NCBI RefSeq assembly: GCF_033708015.1
Contig: NZ_CP137920.1
Span: forward strand, 1,984,001-2,048,000
From: Proteus vulgaris
GTDB taxonomy: Bacteria > Pseudomonadota > Gammaproteobacteria > Enterobacterales > Enterobacteriaceae
Length of the DNA stretch: 64,000 bases
Direction: 5' to 3'
Shown here: piece after piece, positions 17,533 to 28,237 of the stretch
Layout of the letters: each line of letters opens with the position of its first letter
Position numbering within the stretch: position 1 is the first letter of the stretch
Made by a program: the position numbers and the translations under genes
The notes under the pieces: model-generated
Seen by the model: the letters and a program-made list of their open reading frames with translations, nothing else
What the model was told of the DNA's origin: nothing
The model's database searches: none

Positions 17533-18300
17533 TTAACTTAAATTAGCGCTGTTTTTAAGTCCATTAAGTGCGGCTTGATGAAATTGATGATTTAAATTAG
17601 CGGTTAAACTTTGTGATATAGCCGTCAGTTCAGTTCCTGCTAAAGTGGGTGAACCTGTGCCGAAAGGAGGACGAGGATCATACTCAATCGCTAATTCAAC
17701 TAATTGCGCAAAATGTGTACCTAGTAATTGTTCTAATACTAATAATGAAGCATCAAATGAACCAGTTGCAGGCCCTGAAGTATAAATATTACCATCAATA
17801 ACAACATCACTCCCTTCCACTGCTATGGCTCCCATATCAGGTAACATCGGAACAACATTTGAATTACTGGTCGCTTTCTTACCTTTTAATAACCCAGATG
17901 CTCCCAAAACCAAAGAACCATAACACGTACCAATAACATAACGCGCTTTATTACCCATTTTAGTGAAAAATGCCAATGTCTCTTTATCTTCAACCACCTC
18001 AGGTGGCACCATTCCAACCACTAAGACATCCAGATCTTCTGGGCACTCATCAAAAGTCATCGTCGGCATTGTTGGCCAACCAATATAGCCTTCAACTAAC
18101 TCTATCTTTTTCCATATAAAATAAATTTCTGCGCTTGCAATAGTGAATACTGATTGAGCACCATTAATATCCATAGGCATAAAACCGGGACAAACAAAAA
18201 TACCGACTTTAATTGGTTTAGTTTGTTGTTTACGCCCTTCTTCAACAAGCTTAATAATTGAAGGCATATTTTTTCCATACCGCATTTCATTATGGTTCAT
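17533..18300 (-). CDS. DJ-1/PfpI family protein (isonitrile hydratase-like)
   Basis: A 255-residue class I glutamine-amidotransferase-fold protein. The core begins KVGIFVCPGFMPMDINGAQSVF, and the nucleophile elbow is IGTCYGSLVLGASGLL with Cys126 as the probable nucleophile. The elbow followed by GLLKGKKATSN and the later ASLLVLEQLLG are typical of the isonitrile hydratase (InhA) and cyclohexyl-isocyanide hydratase branch. The reaction is not proven here. The ATG at 18300 has AGGA seven bases ahead. It diverges from a TetR regulator, its likely repressor. Confidence 0.78.
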   Translation of the reverse strand: MNHNEMRYGKNMPSIIKLVEEGRKQQTKPIKVGIFVCPGFMPMDINGAQSVFTIASAEIYFIWKKIELVEGYIGWPTMPTMTFDECPEDLDVLVVGMVPPEVVEDKETLAFFTKMGNKARYVIGTCYGSLVLGASGLLKGKKATSNSNVVPMLPDMGAIAVEGSDVVIDGNIYTSGPATGSFDASLLVLEQLLGTHFAQLVELAIEYDPRPPFGTGSPTLAGTELTAISQSLTANLNHQFHQAALNGLKNSANLS

Positions 18301-18317
18301 TTCATTTTCCTATTTTG

Positions 18318-18381
18318 TACTGGTTAGTAAAATAATGGCATTTGTTTTATACTGAGTAAACACATTTCTTACTAATTGGTA
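18318..18381. promoter_or_regulatory. three TACT-(N)-AGTA-like elements (candidate TetR operators)
   Basis: The 85-base gap between the divergent PfpI and TetR genes contains TACTGGTTAGTA (18318-18329), TACTGAGTA (18350-18358) and TACTAATTGGTA (18370-18381). The first is a 4+4 palindrome and the last an imperfect version. Placement over both promoters fits autorepression and control of the PfpI gene. Confidence 0.4.
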
Positions 18382-18385
18382 TAAA

Positions 18386-19018
18386 ATGAAAAAAAAAGGT
18401 CGACCTCGCCGTTACGATAGTGATGCTGCACTCGAAAAAATAATGGCATTATTTTGGCGTAAAGGATTTACAGCAACATCAATGGATGATTTAGTCATTG
18501 AAACTCAAATGAATAAACCTAGCCTTTATGCTGCATTTGGTAATAAAGCAGTATTGTATGAGAAAGCCATTGAGCGCTTTAATCATATTGCATCTACACG
18601 TTATCGCCATGAACTTGAGAAACAATCCTTACAAGATAAAGTGATAGAAAGAGTAAAGCGCTATCTAATTTCAGCTATCCATTTTTATACTGATAGTGAA
18701 GGATTAACTGGCTGTATGGTACTGTCAACCGCAGTGGCTGAGGTTGAAGACCCGACAATAAAAATGATGCTAAATCAGGTTATTAACGCACAAACTCAGC
18801 AAGTTGAAGATGCCTTACAAGAAGCATTAGAGGTAGGTGAGTTAAAAGAAGGAACAGATATTCATGCTATTGCTTTGGGTGTAGTTGCCCTTTTACATTC
18901 AATCTCATTGAGGGCAAGAGCGGGTGCCACAGTTAATGAATTACTGCCACTAGCTGATATTTCTCAGATTTTAATAATGCCTTATGTGTCAGATAATAAT
19001 GAAAGTAAAGGCTGTTAA
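18386..19018 (+). CDS. TetR/AcrR-family regulator
   Basis: A 210-residue repressor. The TetR HTH occupies residues 10-55: ALEKIMALFWRKGFTATSMDDLV and NKPSLYAAFGNKAVLYEKA. The C-terminal ligand domain is helical and contains GCMVLSTAVAEVEDP, common in regulators of oxidoreductase or detoxification genes. It likely represses itself and the divergent PfpI-family gene. A Cys near GLTGCMV and a terminal GC could be redox-sensitive, but this is speculative. Confidence 0.85.
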   Translation: MKKKGRPRRYDSDAALEKIMALFWRKGFTATSMDDLVIETQMNKPSLYAAFGNKAVLYEKAIERFNHIASTRYRHELEKQSLQDKVIERVKRYLISAIHFYTDSEGLTGCMVLSTAVAEVEDPTIKMMLNQVINAQTQQVEDALQEALEVGELKEGTDIHAIALGVVALLHSISLRARAGATVNELLPLADISQILIMPYVSDNNESKGC

Positions 19019-19030
19019 TACAGCCATTTT
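19010..19030 (+). terminator. terminator overlapping the TetR stop codon
   Basis: Stem GGCTGT / ACAGCC with the loop TAAT, followed by ATTTTATT. The stop codon lies in the loop. Confidence 0.65.
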
Positions 19031-19031
19031 A

Positions 19032-19757
19032 TTAAGAATAAATACCATTAAATAGTAGTGAACAACCAGCAAAAAGCAGCATTACATCTAAAAACCATTG
19101 AAAAAGTTTTGGTGTCAGTTTTAATACCAGTTTTTTGCCAAGATAATTTCCTACGACTAAGCCACAACCTACTAATGCCCCACTAATTAAGATAAAACTA
19201 TTCACTGCGCCAAGTTGGTTAAATGTTAGGGCTTTGGTGAGATAAATAATAAATGAAGCGGCTGCTTCAGTCGCAAGTAATGGTCCTAATGTCAGACCAT
19301 ATGCAGAGAATACGGGAATAGTTAATGGTCCAGTGGAAAATACAATCCCAGTTAAATAACCGATAATTGCACCAGCAATAATAACTTGGTAGGTTTTCAT
19401 TTTGATTTGATGCATGCGCAATAAGTGGAGCACGGGGATCATCAATATAAAAAACATTCCCATACCCATATTTAGCCATTTTTCAGGCATTACCCATAAT
19501 GTATTAGCGCCAAGAATAACGGCAGGAATACCAAGTAGCAGATAATAAAATAGTGGTTTAAAACGAATACTGTGACGCCATAAATAAATACGCGATAAAT
19601 TCCCCATCACTGAAGCTAACGCCATAATAGGTACGGCTTCCTTAGCACCAAACACATAGGTCAACGCGGGAATTAGCAAAATAGAAGCACCCGTTCCCAC
19701 AACACCACTGATGACACCTGACAATATTGCCAATAAAATAACAGCGATAAAACCCAT
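19032..19757 (-). CDS. TauE/SafE-family permease
   Basis: A 241-residue membrane protein with about eight hydrophobic segments in two repeats. The first repeat has ILSGVISGVVGTGASILLIPAL, the second AGAIIGYLTGIVFSTGPL and LVGCGLVVGNYLGKKL, as in TauE/SafE (sulfite or organosulfonate exporters). The substrate is not known. The start at 19757 fits an AAGG ribosome site; 19763 is also possible. It diverges from a LysR regulator that probably controls it. Confidence 0.82.
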   Translation of the reverse strand: MGFIAVILLAILSGVISGVVGTGASILLIPALTYVFGAKEAVPIMALASVMGNLSRIYLWRHSIRFKPLFYYLLLGIPAVILGANTLWVMPEKWLNMGMGMFFILMIPVLHLLRMHQIKMKTYQVIIAGAIIGYLTGIVFSTGPLTIPVFSAYGLTLGPLLATEAAASFIIYLTKALTFNQLGAVNSFILISGALVGCGLVVGNYLGKKLVLKLTPKLFQWFLDVMLLFAGCSLLFNGIYS

Positions 19758-19890
19758 TATCATCCTTTAAGTTCAATAAGTTAAAGACGCCGTATCATAC
19801 CTGTCTTCTTTATTTTTACCTGTGATAAAATGTCACAATGTTGTGAATTTTAATCAGAAAGCCGAATGAATAAACGATAACGAGAAAATT

Positions 19891-20772
19891 ATGATGAGAA
19901 ATCTTCCTCCATTACCTTCATTGCGTGCTTTCTTAGTCGCTTGCCACAGCCAAAGTTATACTGAAGCGGCACAGACATTATGTGTCACTCATGGCGCGAT
20001 CAGCCGTCATATCCAAGTGATAGAGAAATGGTTTGGTGTCACTTTATTTAATAAGCAAGGTTTACGCCGAGTCCCCACTCCTTATGCATTGACACTGGCA
20101 CAAGAGCTAAGTGACGTTTTTGATAGATTGAATGATATTAGTTTTCGTTATGGTAACGGTGGAAAAAACGATATTTTAAATATCAGTGTTCCTACAACGC
20201 TTTGTTTAAAATGGCTTATTCCACGAATGGAAGATTTTTATCTGCAATATCCTGATGCAAATATCCAAATTGCTTCAGCAAATAGCGAGCGATTTCATTT
20301 GATTAGTCATGATGATCTAATTATTCGTCCTCAACCTCAGCAACAAGAGTATTCATCTGTTGTTTTTTTAGAGGATAAGCATTGTTTAATTGCTTCTGCA
20401 AAATTTTTAAAACGTTACAATGTCACTCAATTTGAAGATGTTTTTAACTGTCCTGTTATTGATACGCTTACGCGCCCAGGACATTGGCAACAATGGTTAA
20501 TCGCGACTCATCTCAATACACAACGCTCATTTTCACGTCATTATCGCTTTGATCACTTTCATATTTCTCTTCAAGCAATTATTGAAGGATTAGGCCTTGG
20601 TATTGGCCCTATTTCGATTTTATCGAGTGAAATAAATAACGGTACTTTAAACGTATTATTTCCAGATATCCAAATTGCCCCGATGAGTTATTACGCTTTA
20701 ACACCATTAGGTGTACAAAAAACCAAAACACATCTTGATTTTGAACAATGGCTCACTCAACAAAAAAGTTAA
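19891..20772 (+). CDS. LysR-family regulator (GcvA-like)
   Basis: A 293-residue LysR regulator. The winged HTH is at residues 8-67 (LPSLRAFLVACHSQSYTEAA and VTHGAISRHIQVIEKWFGV). A substrate-binding effector domain follows from about residue 92. The LPSLRAF opening and VTHGAISRHI recognition helix are typical of the GcvA/AmpR branch. It diverges from the TauE/SafE permease, the most likely target. Effector unknown. Confidence 0.85.
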   Translation: MMRNLPPLPSLRAFLVACHSQSYTEAAQTLCVTHGAISRHIQVIEKWFGVTLFNKQGLRRVPTPYALTLAQELSDVFDRLNDISFRYGNGGKNDILNISVPTTLCLKWLIPRMEDFYLQYPDANIQIASANSERFHLISHDDLIIRPQPQQQEYSSVVFLEDKHCLIASAKFLKRYNVTQFEDVFNCPVIDTLTRPGHWQQWLIATHLNTQRSFSRHYRFDHFHISLQAIIEGLGLGIGPISILSSEINNGTLNVLFPDIQIAPMSYYALTPLGVQKTKTHLDFEQWLTQQKS

Positions 20773-21136
20773 TTTCACTAATTAAATAAGTCATTGTTTT
20801 TCATAAAAGTGGTGATTTTAACGCTATTAATTACACTTTTTAAAACGACTTTACCATCATTTTATTAAAAAAATCTAATCATACCCTTCTTTTTATGAGT
20901 AGGTAAAAGCGCTAATCGTGCTGTTTTTATAATTCATTATTTTCATCTGTCAATTTATTAAATTCTTTTTAATTCAATGTATTAAACCTGTAAAATAAGT
21001 GTATTAACCTATATTTATTGTTTTAATTTTAAATAATCAGTTATAAACACTTATTGTTCAACTTAAATTAACGTTCTATGCTGATATTGATACATAAAAT
21101 TTGTTAATTTATTTGCTGGCAATGAAGGACGATAAG
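20773..21136 (+). other. glg upstream region
   Basis: About 365 bases of AT-rich DNA ahead of glgB. No gene is visible. The imperfect direct repeats GTATTAAACCT and GTATTAACCT lie around 20980-21010. The glg promoter should be here, but I cannot place it with confidence. Confidence 0.4.
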
Positions 21137-23320
21137 ATGTCTGTCGCTGTGACAAAAAAAGCAATAGAAAAACTAATTAATGGATATGAGTCTGATCCTT
21201 TTGCGCTTCTTGGTATGCATGAAACATCGGCAGGCTTAGAGATCCGTACTTTTTTACCTGATGCAATTGCAGTCAGTGTTATCGATAGAAAAAACGGCCG
21301 AAAAGTAGCAACACTAACGTGTAAACATCCTAGTGGTTTTTTCTGTGGCACTATCCCTCGTCGTAAACGTCGTTTTAGTTATTGTTTAGAGGTAACGTGG
21401 GAAAATGCTCAAGGTGTCGTTGATGATCCCTATCAATTTGGCATTTTATTGCAAGAAATGGATATTTGGTTTTTAGCGCAAGGCCACCACTCTCGCCCTT
21501 ATCAATGTTTAGGTGCACATCCTGCAAAATTGGGTGATATCGATGGAATTACTTTTGCTGTATGGGCACCCAACGCAAAAAGCGTAAGCGTTGTGGGCGA
21601 TTTCTCATTCTGGGATGAACGACGTTTTCCTATGCGATTACGTCGTGAAAGTGGAATATGGGAGCTTTTCCTTCCACAAGCTCATCTTGGTGATTGCTAT
21701 AAATATTCTATTCTTGATGCTAATGGCGAACGTCGATTAAAAGCTGATCCTTATGCTTTTGAAACACAAATACGTCCTGAAACTGCATCAATTATCAATA
21801 TATTACCCCCCATCAAACCAATGCCATTATCACGCCAGCAACGAAATCAACGCGATGCTCCTATCTCTATTTATGAAGTTCATTTAGGTTCATGGCGTAG
21901 ACATGCGGATGATCAAAGCTGGTTAAGTTATCGTGAATTGGCTGAACAGTTAATTCCATATGTTAAAGAGATGGGTTTTACTCATATTGAGTTGCTTCCT
22001 ATTAATGAACATCCTTTTGATGGTTCATGGGGCTATCAGCCCTTAGGGTTATATTCACCCACTCGTCGTTTTGGCTCCCCAATGGATTTCCGTGATTTTA
22101 TTGAAGCGGCACATCAAGCAGAAATTAACGTTATTTTAGATTGGGTTCCTGGGCATTTTCCTGAAGATGACTACGGATTACGTAATTTTGATGGCACATC
22201 ACTCTATGAATATGCTGATAGGCGTGAAGGATTTCATCCCGATTGGAATACGTTGATTTATAACTATGGTCGCAATGAAGTGCTGAATTACCTTTCTGGT
22301 AATTTATTATATTGGCATGAGCATTTTGCACTAGATGGTTTTCGTTTCGATGCTGTCGCCTCAATGCTTTATCGTGATTACAGTCGAAAAGAAGGTGAAT
22401 GGATCCCAAATAAACACGGTGGGCGTGAGAATTTAGAAGCCATTGACTTTATTCGTTATACCAACAAATTACTGGGTACAACGTGTCCTGGTACAATTAC
22501 GATTGCAGAAGAATCAACCGATTTCCCAGGTGTTACCTTACCGCCTGATGATGGAGGCTTAGGTTTTAATTACAAATGGAATATGGGTTGGATGCATGAC
22601 ACGTTAGCTTATATGCAACGTGATCCTATCTATCGTAAATTTCATCACAATCAAATGACTTTTGGCATGCTCTATGCCTATAACGAAAACTTTGTTCTGC
22701 CGCTTTCTCACGATGAATTTGTGCATGGTAAAGGCTCGTTAATTGGTCGCATGGTAGGCGATGATTGGCAAAAATTTGCTAATTTACGTGCCTATCTCGG
22801 CTTTATGTGGGCTTATCCCGGCAAAAAACTACTCTTTATGGGGTGTGAATTTGCACAATGGCGTGAATGGGATCACGACAGTAGCTTGGATTGGCATCTT
22901 CTTGAAGAGCCAAATAGTCCGCATCAAGGTGTTCAACATTTTGTACGAGATTTGAACCTTTCCTATCGAGCTAATGCTCCGCTTTATGAATGCGATTTTG
23001 AACGTGAAGGCTTTGAGTGGCTAACCGTTGATGATCACGATAACTCCGTTTTTGCTTTTTGCCGTAAAGATGCACAAGGCAATGAAATTATTGTTATCAG
23101 TAATTTTACGCCTGTTGTTCATCATAATTACGTTATCGGTATCAATAAAAAAGGGGCTTATCAGGAAATTCTCAACAGTGATTCTACGTTTTATAACGGC
23201 AGCAATGTCGGAAATTTAGGTGAAATAGAAACAACCACCAGTCCATTTAATGGCAAGCCTTACTCCTTATCATTGTCACTGCCTCCACTTGCGACACTGT
23301 ATTTAAGATTGAAGGATTAA
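21137..23320 (+). CDS. glgB: 1,4-alpha-glucan branching enzyme
   Basis: A 727-residue GH13 enzyme, the same length as E. coli GlgB (728). It cuts alpha-1,4 chains and re-attaches them through alpha-1,6 bonds during glycogen synthesis. An N-terminal module and a CBM48 domain ([20 protein letters not shown]) precede the barrel. Catalytic residues are visible: the nucleophile Asp in [17 protein letters not shown] (about 402), the acid/base Glu in [11 protein letters not shown] (about 458) and the third Asp in [10 protein letters not shown]. The start at 21137 (MSVAV) has AAGGA ahead; longer frames to 21101 are unlikely. First gene of glgBXCAP, one base before glgX. Confidence 0.97.
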   Translation: MSVAVTKKAIEKLINGYESDPFALLGMHETSAGLEIRTFLPDAIAVSVIDRKNGRKVATLTCKHPSGFFCGTIPRRKRRFSYCLEVTWENAQGVVDDPYQFGILLQEMDIWFLAQGHHSRPYQCLGAHPAKLGDIDGITFAVWAPNAKSVSVVGDFSFWDERRFPMRLRRESGIWELFLPQAHLGDCYKYSILDANGERRLKADPYAFETQIRPETASIINILPPIKPMPLSRQQRNQRDAPISIYEVHLGSWRRHADDQSWLSYRELAEQLIPYVKEMGFTHIELLPINEHPFDGSWGYQPLGLYSPTRRFGSPMDFRDFIEAAHQAEINVILDWVPGHFPEDDYGLRNFDGTSLYEYADRREGFHPDWNTLIYNYGRNEVLNYLSGNLLYWHEHFALDGFRFDAVASMLYRDYSRKEGEWIPNKHGGRENLEAIDFIRYTNKLLGTTCPGTITIAEESTDFPGVTLPPDDGGLGFNYKWNMGWMHDTLAYMQRDPIYRKFHHNQMTFGMLYAYNENFVLPLSHDEFVHGKGSLIGRMVGDDWQKFANLRAYLGFMWAYPGKKLLFMGCEFAQWREWDHDSSLDWHLLEEPNSPHQGVQHFVRDLNLSYRANAPLYECDFEREGFEWLTVDDHDNSVFAFCRKDAQGNEIIVISNFTPVVHHNYVIGINKKGAYQEILNSDSTFYNGSNVGNLGEIETTTSPFNGKPYSLSLSLPPLATLYLRLKD

Positions 23321-23321
23321 T

Positions 23322-25391
23322 ATGTCTTTAGATTATGGACGTCCTTTCCCAATGGGCAGTCATTATGATGGCTATGGTGTAAATTTTACACTCTTTAGTG
23401 AAAATGCGACTAAAGTCATTCTTTGCCTGTTTGATAAAGCAGGCAAAGAGATCCGCTACTCGTTACCAGGTAAAACTGGGGCAATTTGGCATGGGTACTT
23501 GCCTGGTGCAGGGCCTGGTTTACATTATGGTTATCGTGTTGAAGGCGAATGGAATCCAGAGCAAGGATTGTTCTATCAACCTCAGCAATTATTGCTAGAT
23601 CCTTATGCAAAACAGGTGACAGGTATTGTTGATAATACATTACCTTACACTTCTCCTGTTTTTAACGCGTTAGAGCATGATGATAGTGCAGTGACACCTA
23701 AAGCCGTTATCACCGATGATAGTGGTTGTTTTTGCCATTCTTATAAAGAACAAAAGACTTATCAACGCTTAAATACGCCGTGGTCAGAAACCATTATTTA
23801 CGAAGGGCATGTAAAAGGACTGACAAAACTGCATCCTGACATACCCGAAAAATTACAGGGTACTTATGCCGCATTAGGGCACCCTGCTTTTATTTCACAT
23901 CTCAAAAAATTAGGTATTACGGCATTAGAGCTATTACCTATCCAATATCATTTAACAGAGCCGCACCTTCATAAAATTGGTTTAAAAAACTATTGGGGCT
24001 ATAACGTATTAGCGCCTTTCGCTTTATCTACCCAATATTATTCTAATTCGGGTCGAAATATTATTGATGAATTTCGAGAAGCGGTAAGGAGTCTACATAA
24101 AGCCAATATTGAAGTGATTTTAGATGTGGTATTTAACCATACTGCGGAATTAAGTGATCAATTCGAAGGTTATATTGTTTCGCAACGCGGTATTGATAAT
24201 CAAAGCTATTACTGGCTAAACGACGAAAACAAAGCTCAAAATTGGACAGGATGTGGGAATTCACTCAATTTAAGCCGCCCTGAAACAGTGCAGTGGGTTA
24301 TGGATTGCCTGCGTTATTGGGTAACAGAATTTCATATTGATGGGTTTCGTTTTGATTTAGCGACAAGTCTTGGTCGAGTTCCTTATTTTGATTCTCAATC
24401 ACCACTATTGACAGCGATTCGACAAGATCCACTCCTATCCCGTATTAAACTTATTGCAGAGCCTTGGGACCTAGGCTTTGATGGTTATCAAGTGGGGCAT
24501 TTTCCTGTTCCATTTACAGAATGGAATGATAGCTATCGCGATACTGTTCGTCGTTTTTGGTTATGGCGTGATGTCTCTATTGCAACATTTACTGACAATA
24601 TCACGGGCTCTGCAAAGCTGTATCACAAAAATGGCAGACCCCCCTATTCTAGCATCAATATGATCACGAGCCACGACGGCTTTACACTACGGGATTTAGT
24701 GAGCTATCAAAACAAACATAACGAGGAGAATGGAGAATCAAACTTAGATGGACATAACACCAATTACAGTGTGAATTTTGGTGAAGAAGGTTTGATAGTT
24801 AACGAAAAAATAAGTCAACACAGATTGCTTGCAATAAGGAACATGCTGGCAACATTACTGCTTTCTAGAGGAACACCTCATTTACTCGCTGGTGATGAAG
24901 TGGGTAATACGCAATATGGTAATAACAACGCTTATTGTCAGGATAATAAAGTCAGTTGGATCAAATGGTTTCAACAGCCTTACAACTTAACTGATTACAT
25001 TCGCTACCTTATTGAGTTACGTCACCAAATTACACCTTTAAGTTCGCTCAGATGGTGGGAAGAAGAGAGTCAAAATATTATTTGGTTAAATCAAAATGCT
25101 CACCCTATGAGTCATGAGGATTGGCAGCAACTTCCCCCTTCACCATTACAACTTCTTTTAGCGCAACAATGGATCTTAATGTTTAACCCATTAAGAAATA
25201 GTGCTGTTTTTTCTTTACCTGAAGGAACTTGGTCTTGCTTGCTTGATACGGTTAGCTGGCCTGATTGTCACCCGACACAATCTCAGCATTGTGAAGTACA
25301 GCCTAACAGCATCACCCTTTGGCGAAATCGCGTTTTTAATACTCAGTCTTCTACTGAAAAATTACCCATTATTTCCTCCCAAGTTAAGTAA
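23322..25391 (+). CDS. glgX: glycogen debranching enzyme GlgX
   Basis: A 689-residue GH13 isoamylase-type enzyme that removes the short alpha-1,6 branches left by glycogen phosphorylase. The CBM48 start MGSHYDGYGVNFTLFSENAT is clear. Catalytic features are GFRFDLATSLGR (nucleophile Asp), IAEPWDLGFDGYQVG (acid/base Glu) and INMITSHDGFTLRDLVSY. It is about 30 residues longer than E. coli GlgX (657), with the extra length towards the C terminus (a Gln/Ser-rich tail). It starts one base after the glgB stop, so translation is coupled. Confidence 0.95.
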   Translation: MSLDYGRPFPMGSHYDGYGVNFTLFSENATKVILCLFDKAGKEIRYSLPGKTGAIWHGYLPGAGPGLHYGYRVEGEWNPEQGLFYQPQQLLLDPYAKQVTGIVDNTLPYTSPVFNALEHDDSAVTPKAVITDDSGCFCHSYKEQKTYQRLNTPWSETIIYEGHVKGLTKLHPDIPEKLQGTYAALGHPAFISHLKKLGITALELLPIQYHLTEPHLHKIGLKNYWGYNVLAPFALSTQYYSNSGRNIIDEFREAVRSLHKANIEVILDVVFNHTAELSDQFEGYIVSQRGIDNQSYYWLNDENKAQNWTGCGNSLNLSRPETVQWVMDCLRYWVTEFHIDGFRFDLATSLGRVPYFDSQSPLLTAIRQDPLLSRIKLIAEPWDLGFDGYQVGHFPVPFTEWNDSYRDTVRRFWLWRDVSIATFTDNITGSAKLYHKNGRPPYSSINMITSHDGFTLRDLVSYQNKHNEENGESNLDGHNTNYSVNFGEEGLIVNEKISQHRLLAIRNMLATLLLSRGTPHLLAGDEVGNTQYGNNNAYCQDNKVSWIKWFQQPYNLTDYIRYLIELRHQITPLSSLRWWEEESQNIIWLNQNAHPMSHEDWQQLPPSPLQLLLAQQWILMFNPLRNSAVFSLPEGTWSCLLDTVSWPDCHPTQSQHCEVQPNSITLWRNRVFNTQSSTEKLPIISSQVK

Positions 25392-25412
25392 TTTGATTGG
25401 AGTGCTATAACT

Positions 25413-26762
25413 ATGATGACAACAGAACAAAGCCAAAAATTAATGTTGGCACAACAACTTCCTAAAGAGGCAATTGCACTCGTTTTAGCCGGAGGTCGCG
25501 GTACACGCTTAAAAGCATTGACTTCAAAACGAGCAAAGCCGGCGGTTTTCTTTGGTGGGAAATTTCGAATTATCGACTTTACGCTATCAAACTGTCTTAA
25601 CTCTGGGATCCGTCGTATTGGTGTAATTACGCAATATCAGTCTCACTCATTGGTTCAACATATTCAGCGTGGTTGGTCATTCTTCAACGAAGATATGAAT
25701 GAGTTTGTTGATTTATTACCCGCTCAGCAACGTTGTAATACCGGACATTGGTATATGGGGACTGCTGATGCGATCTATCAAAACCTCGATATTCTTCGTA
25801 GCTACAAAGCAAAATATGTCGTGATCCTAGCGGGTGATCATATTTATAAAATGAACTATGCGCGTTTATTACTTGATCACGTTGAAAACAAATCAAAATT
25901 CACCGTAGCTTGTATTCGTGTTCCTAAAGAAGATGCCTTCCAATTTGGTATTATGGATGTCGATGAAAATCGCAGGGTACTCAATTTTTTAGAAAAACCA
26001 TCTATTCCACCTTGTATTCCAGACGATCCAGAACACTCATTAGCCAGTATGGGTATTTATGTCGTTGATAGAGACTACCTCTTTAATTTATTAGAAGAAG
26101 ATAGCCGAGATCCAAATTCACACCATGACTTTGGCCAAGATATCATTCCTAAAATCACAAAGCGTGGTGATGTGCTTGCTCACCCCTTTGAGCTCTCTTG
26201 TGTCAGTTCAGATCCTTCAGTACCACCCTATTGGCGCGATGTAGGAACCATTGAAGCATATTGGTCTGCTAACCTCGATTTAGCCTCTGTAACACCAGAG
26301 CTTGATATGTATGCGAAAGATTGGCCTATTCGCACCTTTATGACCCCTTTACCGCCAGCCAAATTTGTTCAAGATAATCATGGCGAACATGGGCAAATGA
26401 TGAATTCGCTCATTGCTGACGGTTGCATTATCAATGGTTCAACACTCTATTCATCTATTTTATTCCCGTTAGTTCGCGTTGAATCTTTCTGCCATATTGA
26501 AGATTCTGTGATTTTACCTGATGTGACGGTGAGTCATCATTGCTACTTAAAGCGCTGTATTATTGAACGTAGCTGTACCATTCCAGAAGGTACGGTTATT
26601 GGGATGAATGCAGAAGAAGATGCGGCTCGTTTTCACCGCACTGAAGAAGGTATCGTGCTTGTAACAAGAGAAATGCTTGAGCAATTAACATGTAAAGAAA
26701 GAGAAACGCCAACTGAAATAACCACAGAACAAAAACCTCAAAATGAGGAGGCATTTTCGTGA
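25413..26762 (+). CDS. glgC: glucose-1-phosphate adenylyltransferase
   Basis: A 449-residue ADP-glucose pyrophosphorylase that makes the glucosyl donor and is the control point of glycogen synthesis. The nucleotidyltransferase signature [20 protein letters not shown] is at about 31-50, followed by the effector/sugar region [15 protein letters not shown], and the C-terminal beta-helix regulatory domain from about 300. In the family, activation by fructose-1,6-bisphosphate and inhibition by AMP are usual. A Glu/Thr-rich tail (about 430-449) is longer than in E. coli. It overlaps glgA by four bases (GTGA). Confidence 0.96.
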   Translation: MMTTEQSQKLMLAQQLPKEAIALVLAGGRGTRLKALTSKRAKPAVFFGGKFRIIDFTLSNCLNSGIRRIGVITQYQSHSLVQHIQRGWSFFNEDMNEFVDLLPAQQRCNTGHWYMGTADAIYQNLDILRSYKAKYVVILAGDHIYKMNYARLLLDHVENKSKFTVACIRVPKEDAFQFGIMDVDENRRVLNFLEKPSIPPCIPDDPEHSLASMGIYVVDRDYLFNLLEEDSRDPNSHHDFGQDIIPKITKRGDVLAHPFELSCVSSDPSVPPYWRDVGTIEAYWSANLDLASVTPELDMYAKDWPIRTFMTPLPPAKFVQDNHGEHGQMMNSLIADGCIINGSTLYSSILFPLVRVESFCHIEDSVILPDVTVSHHCYLKRCIIERSCTIPEGTVIGMNAEEDAARFHRTEEGIVLVTREMLEQLTCKERETPTEITTEQKPQNEEAFS

Positions 26763-28192
26763 ATGTCCTTCACTGTTGTTCTGAATTATTCCCTCTGCTT
26801 AAAACTGGGGGATTAGCGGATGTTATGGGCTCCCTGCCTTTAGCTCAGAAAAAAATAGGCTTAGACGCGCGGATTGTTATTCCTGCGTTTCCTGCTATCA
26901 AAGATAATATTCCCGATCTGAAATTAGTGACTCATATCGATACGTTTGCAGGTAATGTTTCACTGCTCTATGGGCAATACCAAGGTATTGCTATTTATCT
27001 TATTGATGCGCCTCATCTTTATCAACGTACAGGTAGCCCTTATCACGATACGCACCAACACGCTTATGGTGATAATGTTTTTCGTTTTGCCCTATTAGGC
27101 TGGATGGCAAGTGAGCTATCAGCAGGGTTAGATCCTTTATGGCAAGCTGATGTTGTTCATGCCCATGATTGGCATGCAGGACTTGCTTGTGCTTATCTCG
27201 CGATTAAACATTACTCTGCAAAATCTGTTTTTACTGTTCATAATCTGGCTTATAAAGGTGAATTTTCATCTTATCACCTGCATCAACTTGAATTACCTGA
27301 TGACAGTTTTTCAATTAATGGACTGGAATATTATGGTCAAATTTCATTCCTAAAAGCAGGTCTATTTTATGCCAATCACATTACGACAGTCAGCCCAACG
27401 TATGCTAAAGAGATAACCACTCACGAGTTTGGTTACGGTTTAGAGGGGTTATTACGTCAACGTGCTTATGAACAGCGCTTAAGTGGCATTTTAAATGGTA
27501 TTGATGAAGCGGTTTGGGATCCTGCAACAGATAACTTAATTACGTGTCGTTATGATATTAAAAATCTGAACAAGCGCTTAGAAAACAAAACGGCATTACA
27601 GAAAAAATGTGGTTTACCCGTCAACAATAATGCACCTCTTTTTGCGGCTGTAAGTCGTTTAACTTCGCAAAAAGGGCTTGATTTAGTTATTGAAGCGCTT
27701 CCTGATATTGTGGAACAAGGTGGTCAGTTTGTTTTATTAGGTACTGGCGATAGCCATCTTGAAACCGCCTTTTTACATGCTCAACAACACTATCCGCAAA
27801 ATGTAGCAGTACATATTGGCTATGACGAACGTTTTTCACACCAAGTTGTCGCGGGTGCTGATGTGATTATGGTGCCTAGTCGTTTTGAACCTTGTGGATT
27901 AACGCAATTGTATGGTTTGAAATATGGTGCCCTACCTTTAGTCAGACACACCGGTGGATTAGCCGATACGGTTAATGATTGTTCATTAGAAAATTTAGCG
28001 CATCACCAAGCAACGGGGTTTGTTTTCTATGAAGCAACATCAGATTCTCTGCGTCAGGCGATAAATCGTGCCTTTACCTTATGGAGTATGCCTAAACAGT
28101 GGCAACAAACTCAGGTTGATGGCATGAACCAAACTATTTTTAGTTGGGAAACTGCTGCAAAAACGTATGCGGCACTGTATCAACATTTATAG
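26759..28192 (+). CDS. glgA: glycogen synthase
   Basis: A 477-residue GT5 ADP-glucose glucosyltransferase, the same length as E. coli GlgA. It elongates alpha-1,4-glucan. The substrate loop [13 protein letters not shown] is at about 15-27, [12 protein letters not shown] in the first Rossmann domain, and the nucleotide-binding [20 protein letters not shown] with HTGGLADTV in the second. The start codon is GTG at 26759, overlapping the glgC stop, with GAGGAGG ahead. Confidence 0.96.
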   Translation: MNVLHCCSELFPLLKTGGLADVMGSLPLAQKKIGLDARIVIPAFPAIKDNIPDLKLVTHIDTFAGNVSLLYGQYQGIAIYLIDAPHLYQRTGSPYHDTHQHAYGDNVFRFALLGWMASELSAGLDPLWQADVVHAHDWHAGLACAYLAIKHYSAKSVFTVHNLAYKGEFSSYHLHQLELPDDSFSINGLEYYGQISFLKAGLFYANHITTVSPTYAKEITTHEFGYGLEGLLRQRAYEQRLSGILNGIDEAVWDPATDNLITCRYDIKNLNKRLENKTALQKKCGLPVNNNAPLFAAVSRLTSQKGLDLVIEALPDIVEQGGQFVLLGTGDSHLETAFLHAQQHYPQNVAVHIGYDERFSHQVVAGADVIMVPSRFEPCGLTQLYGLKYGALPLVRHTGGLADTVNDCSLENLAHHQATGFVFYEATSDSLRQAINRAFTLWSMPKQWQQTQVDGMNQTIFSWETAAKTYAALYQHL

Positions 28193-28237
28193 ACATGATG
28201 TCTATTTGAATCCATGGATAACAAAAAGAGATTTATA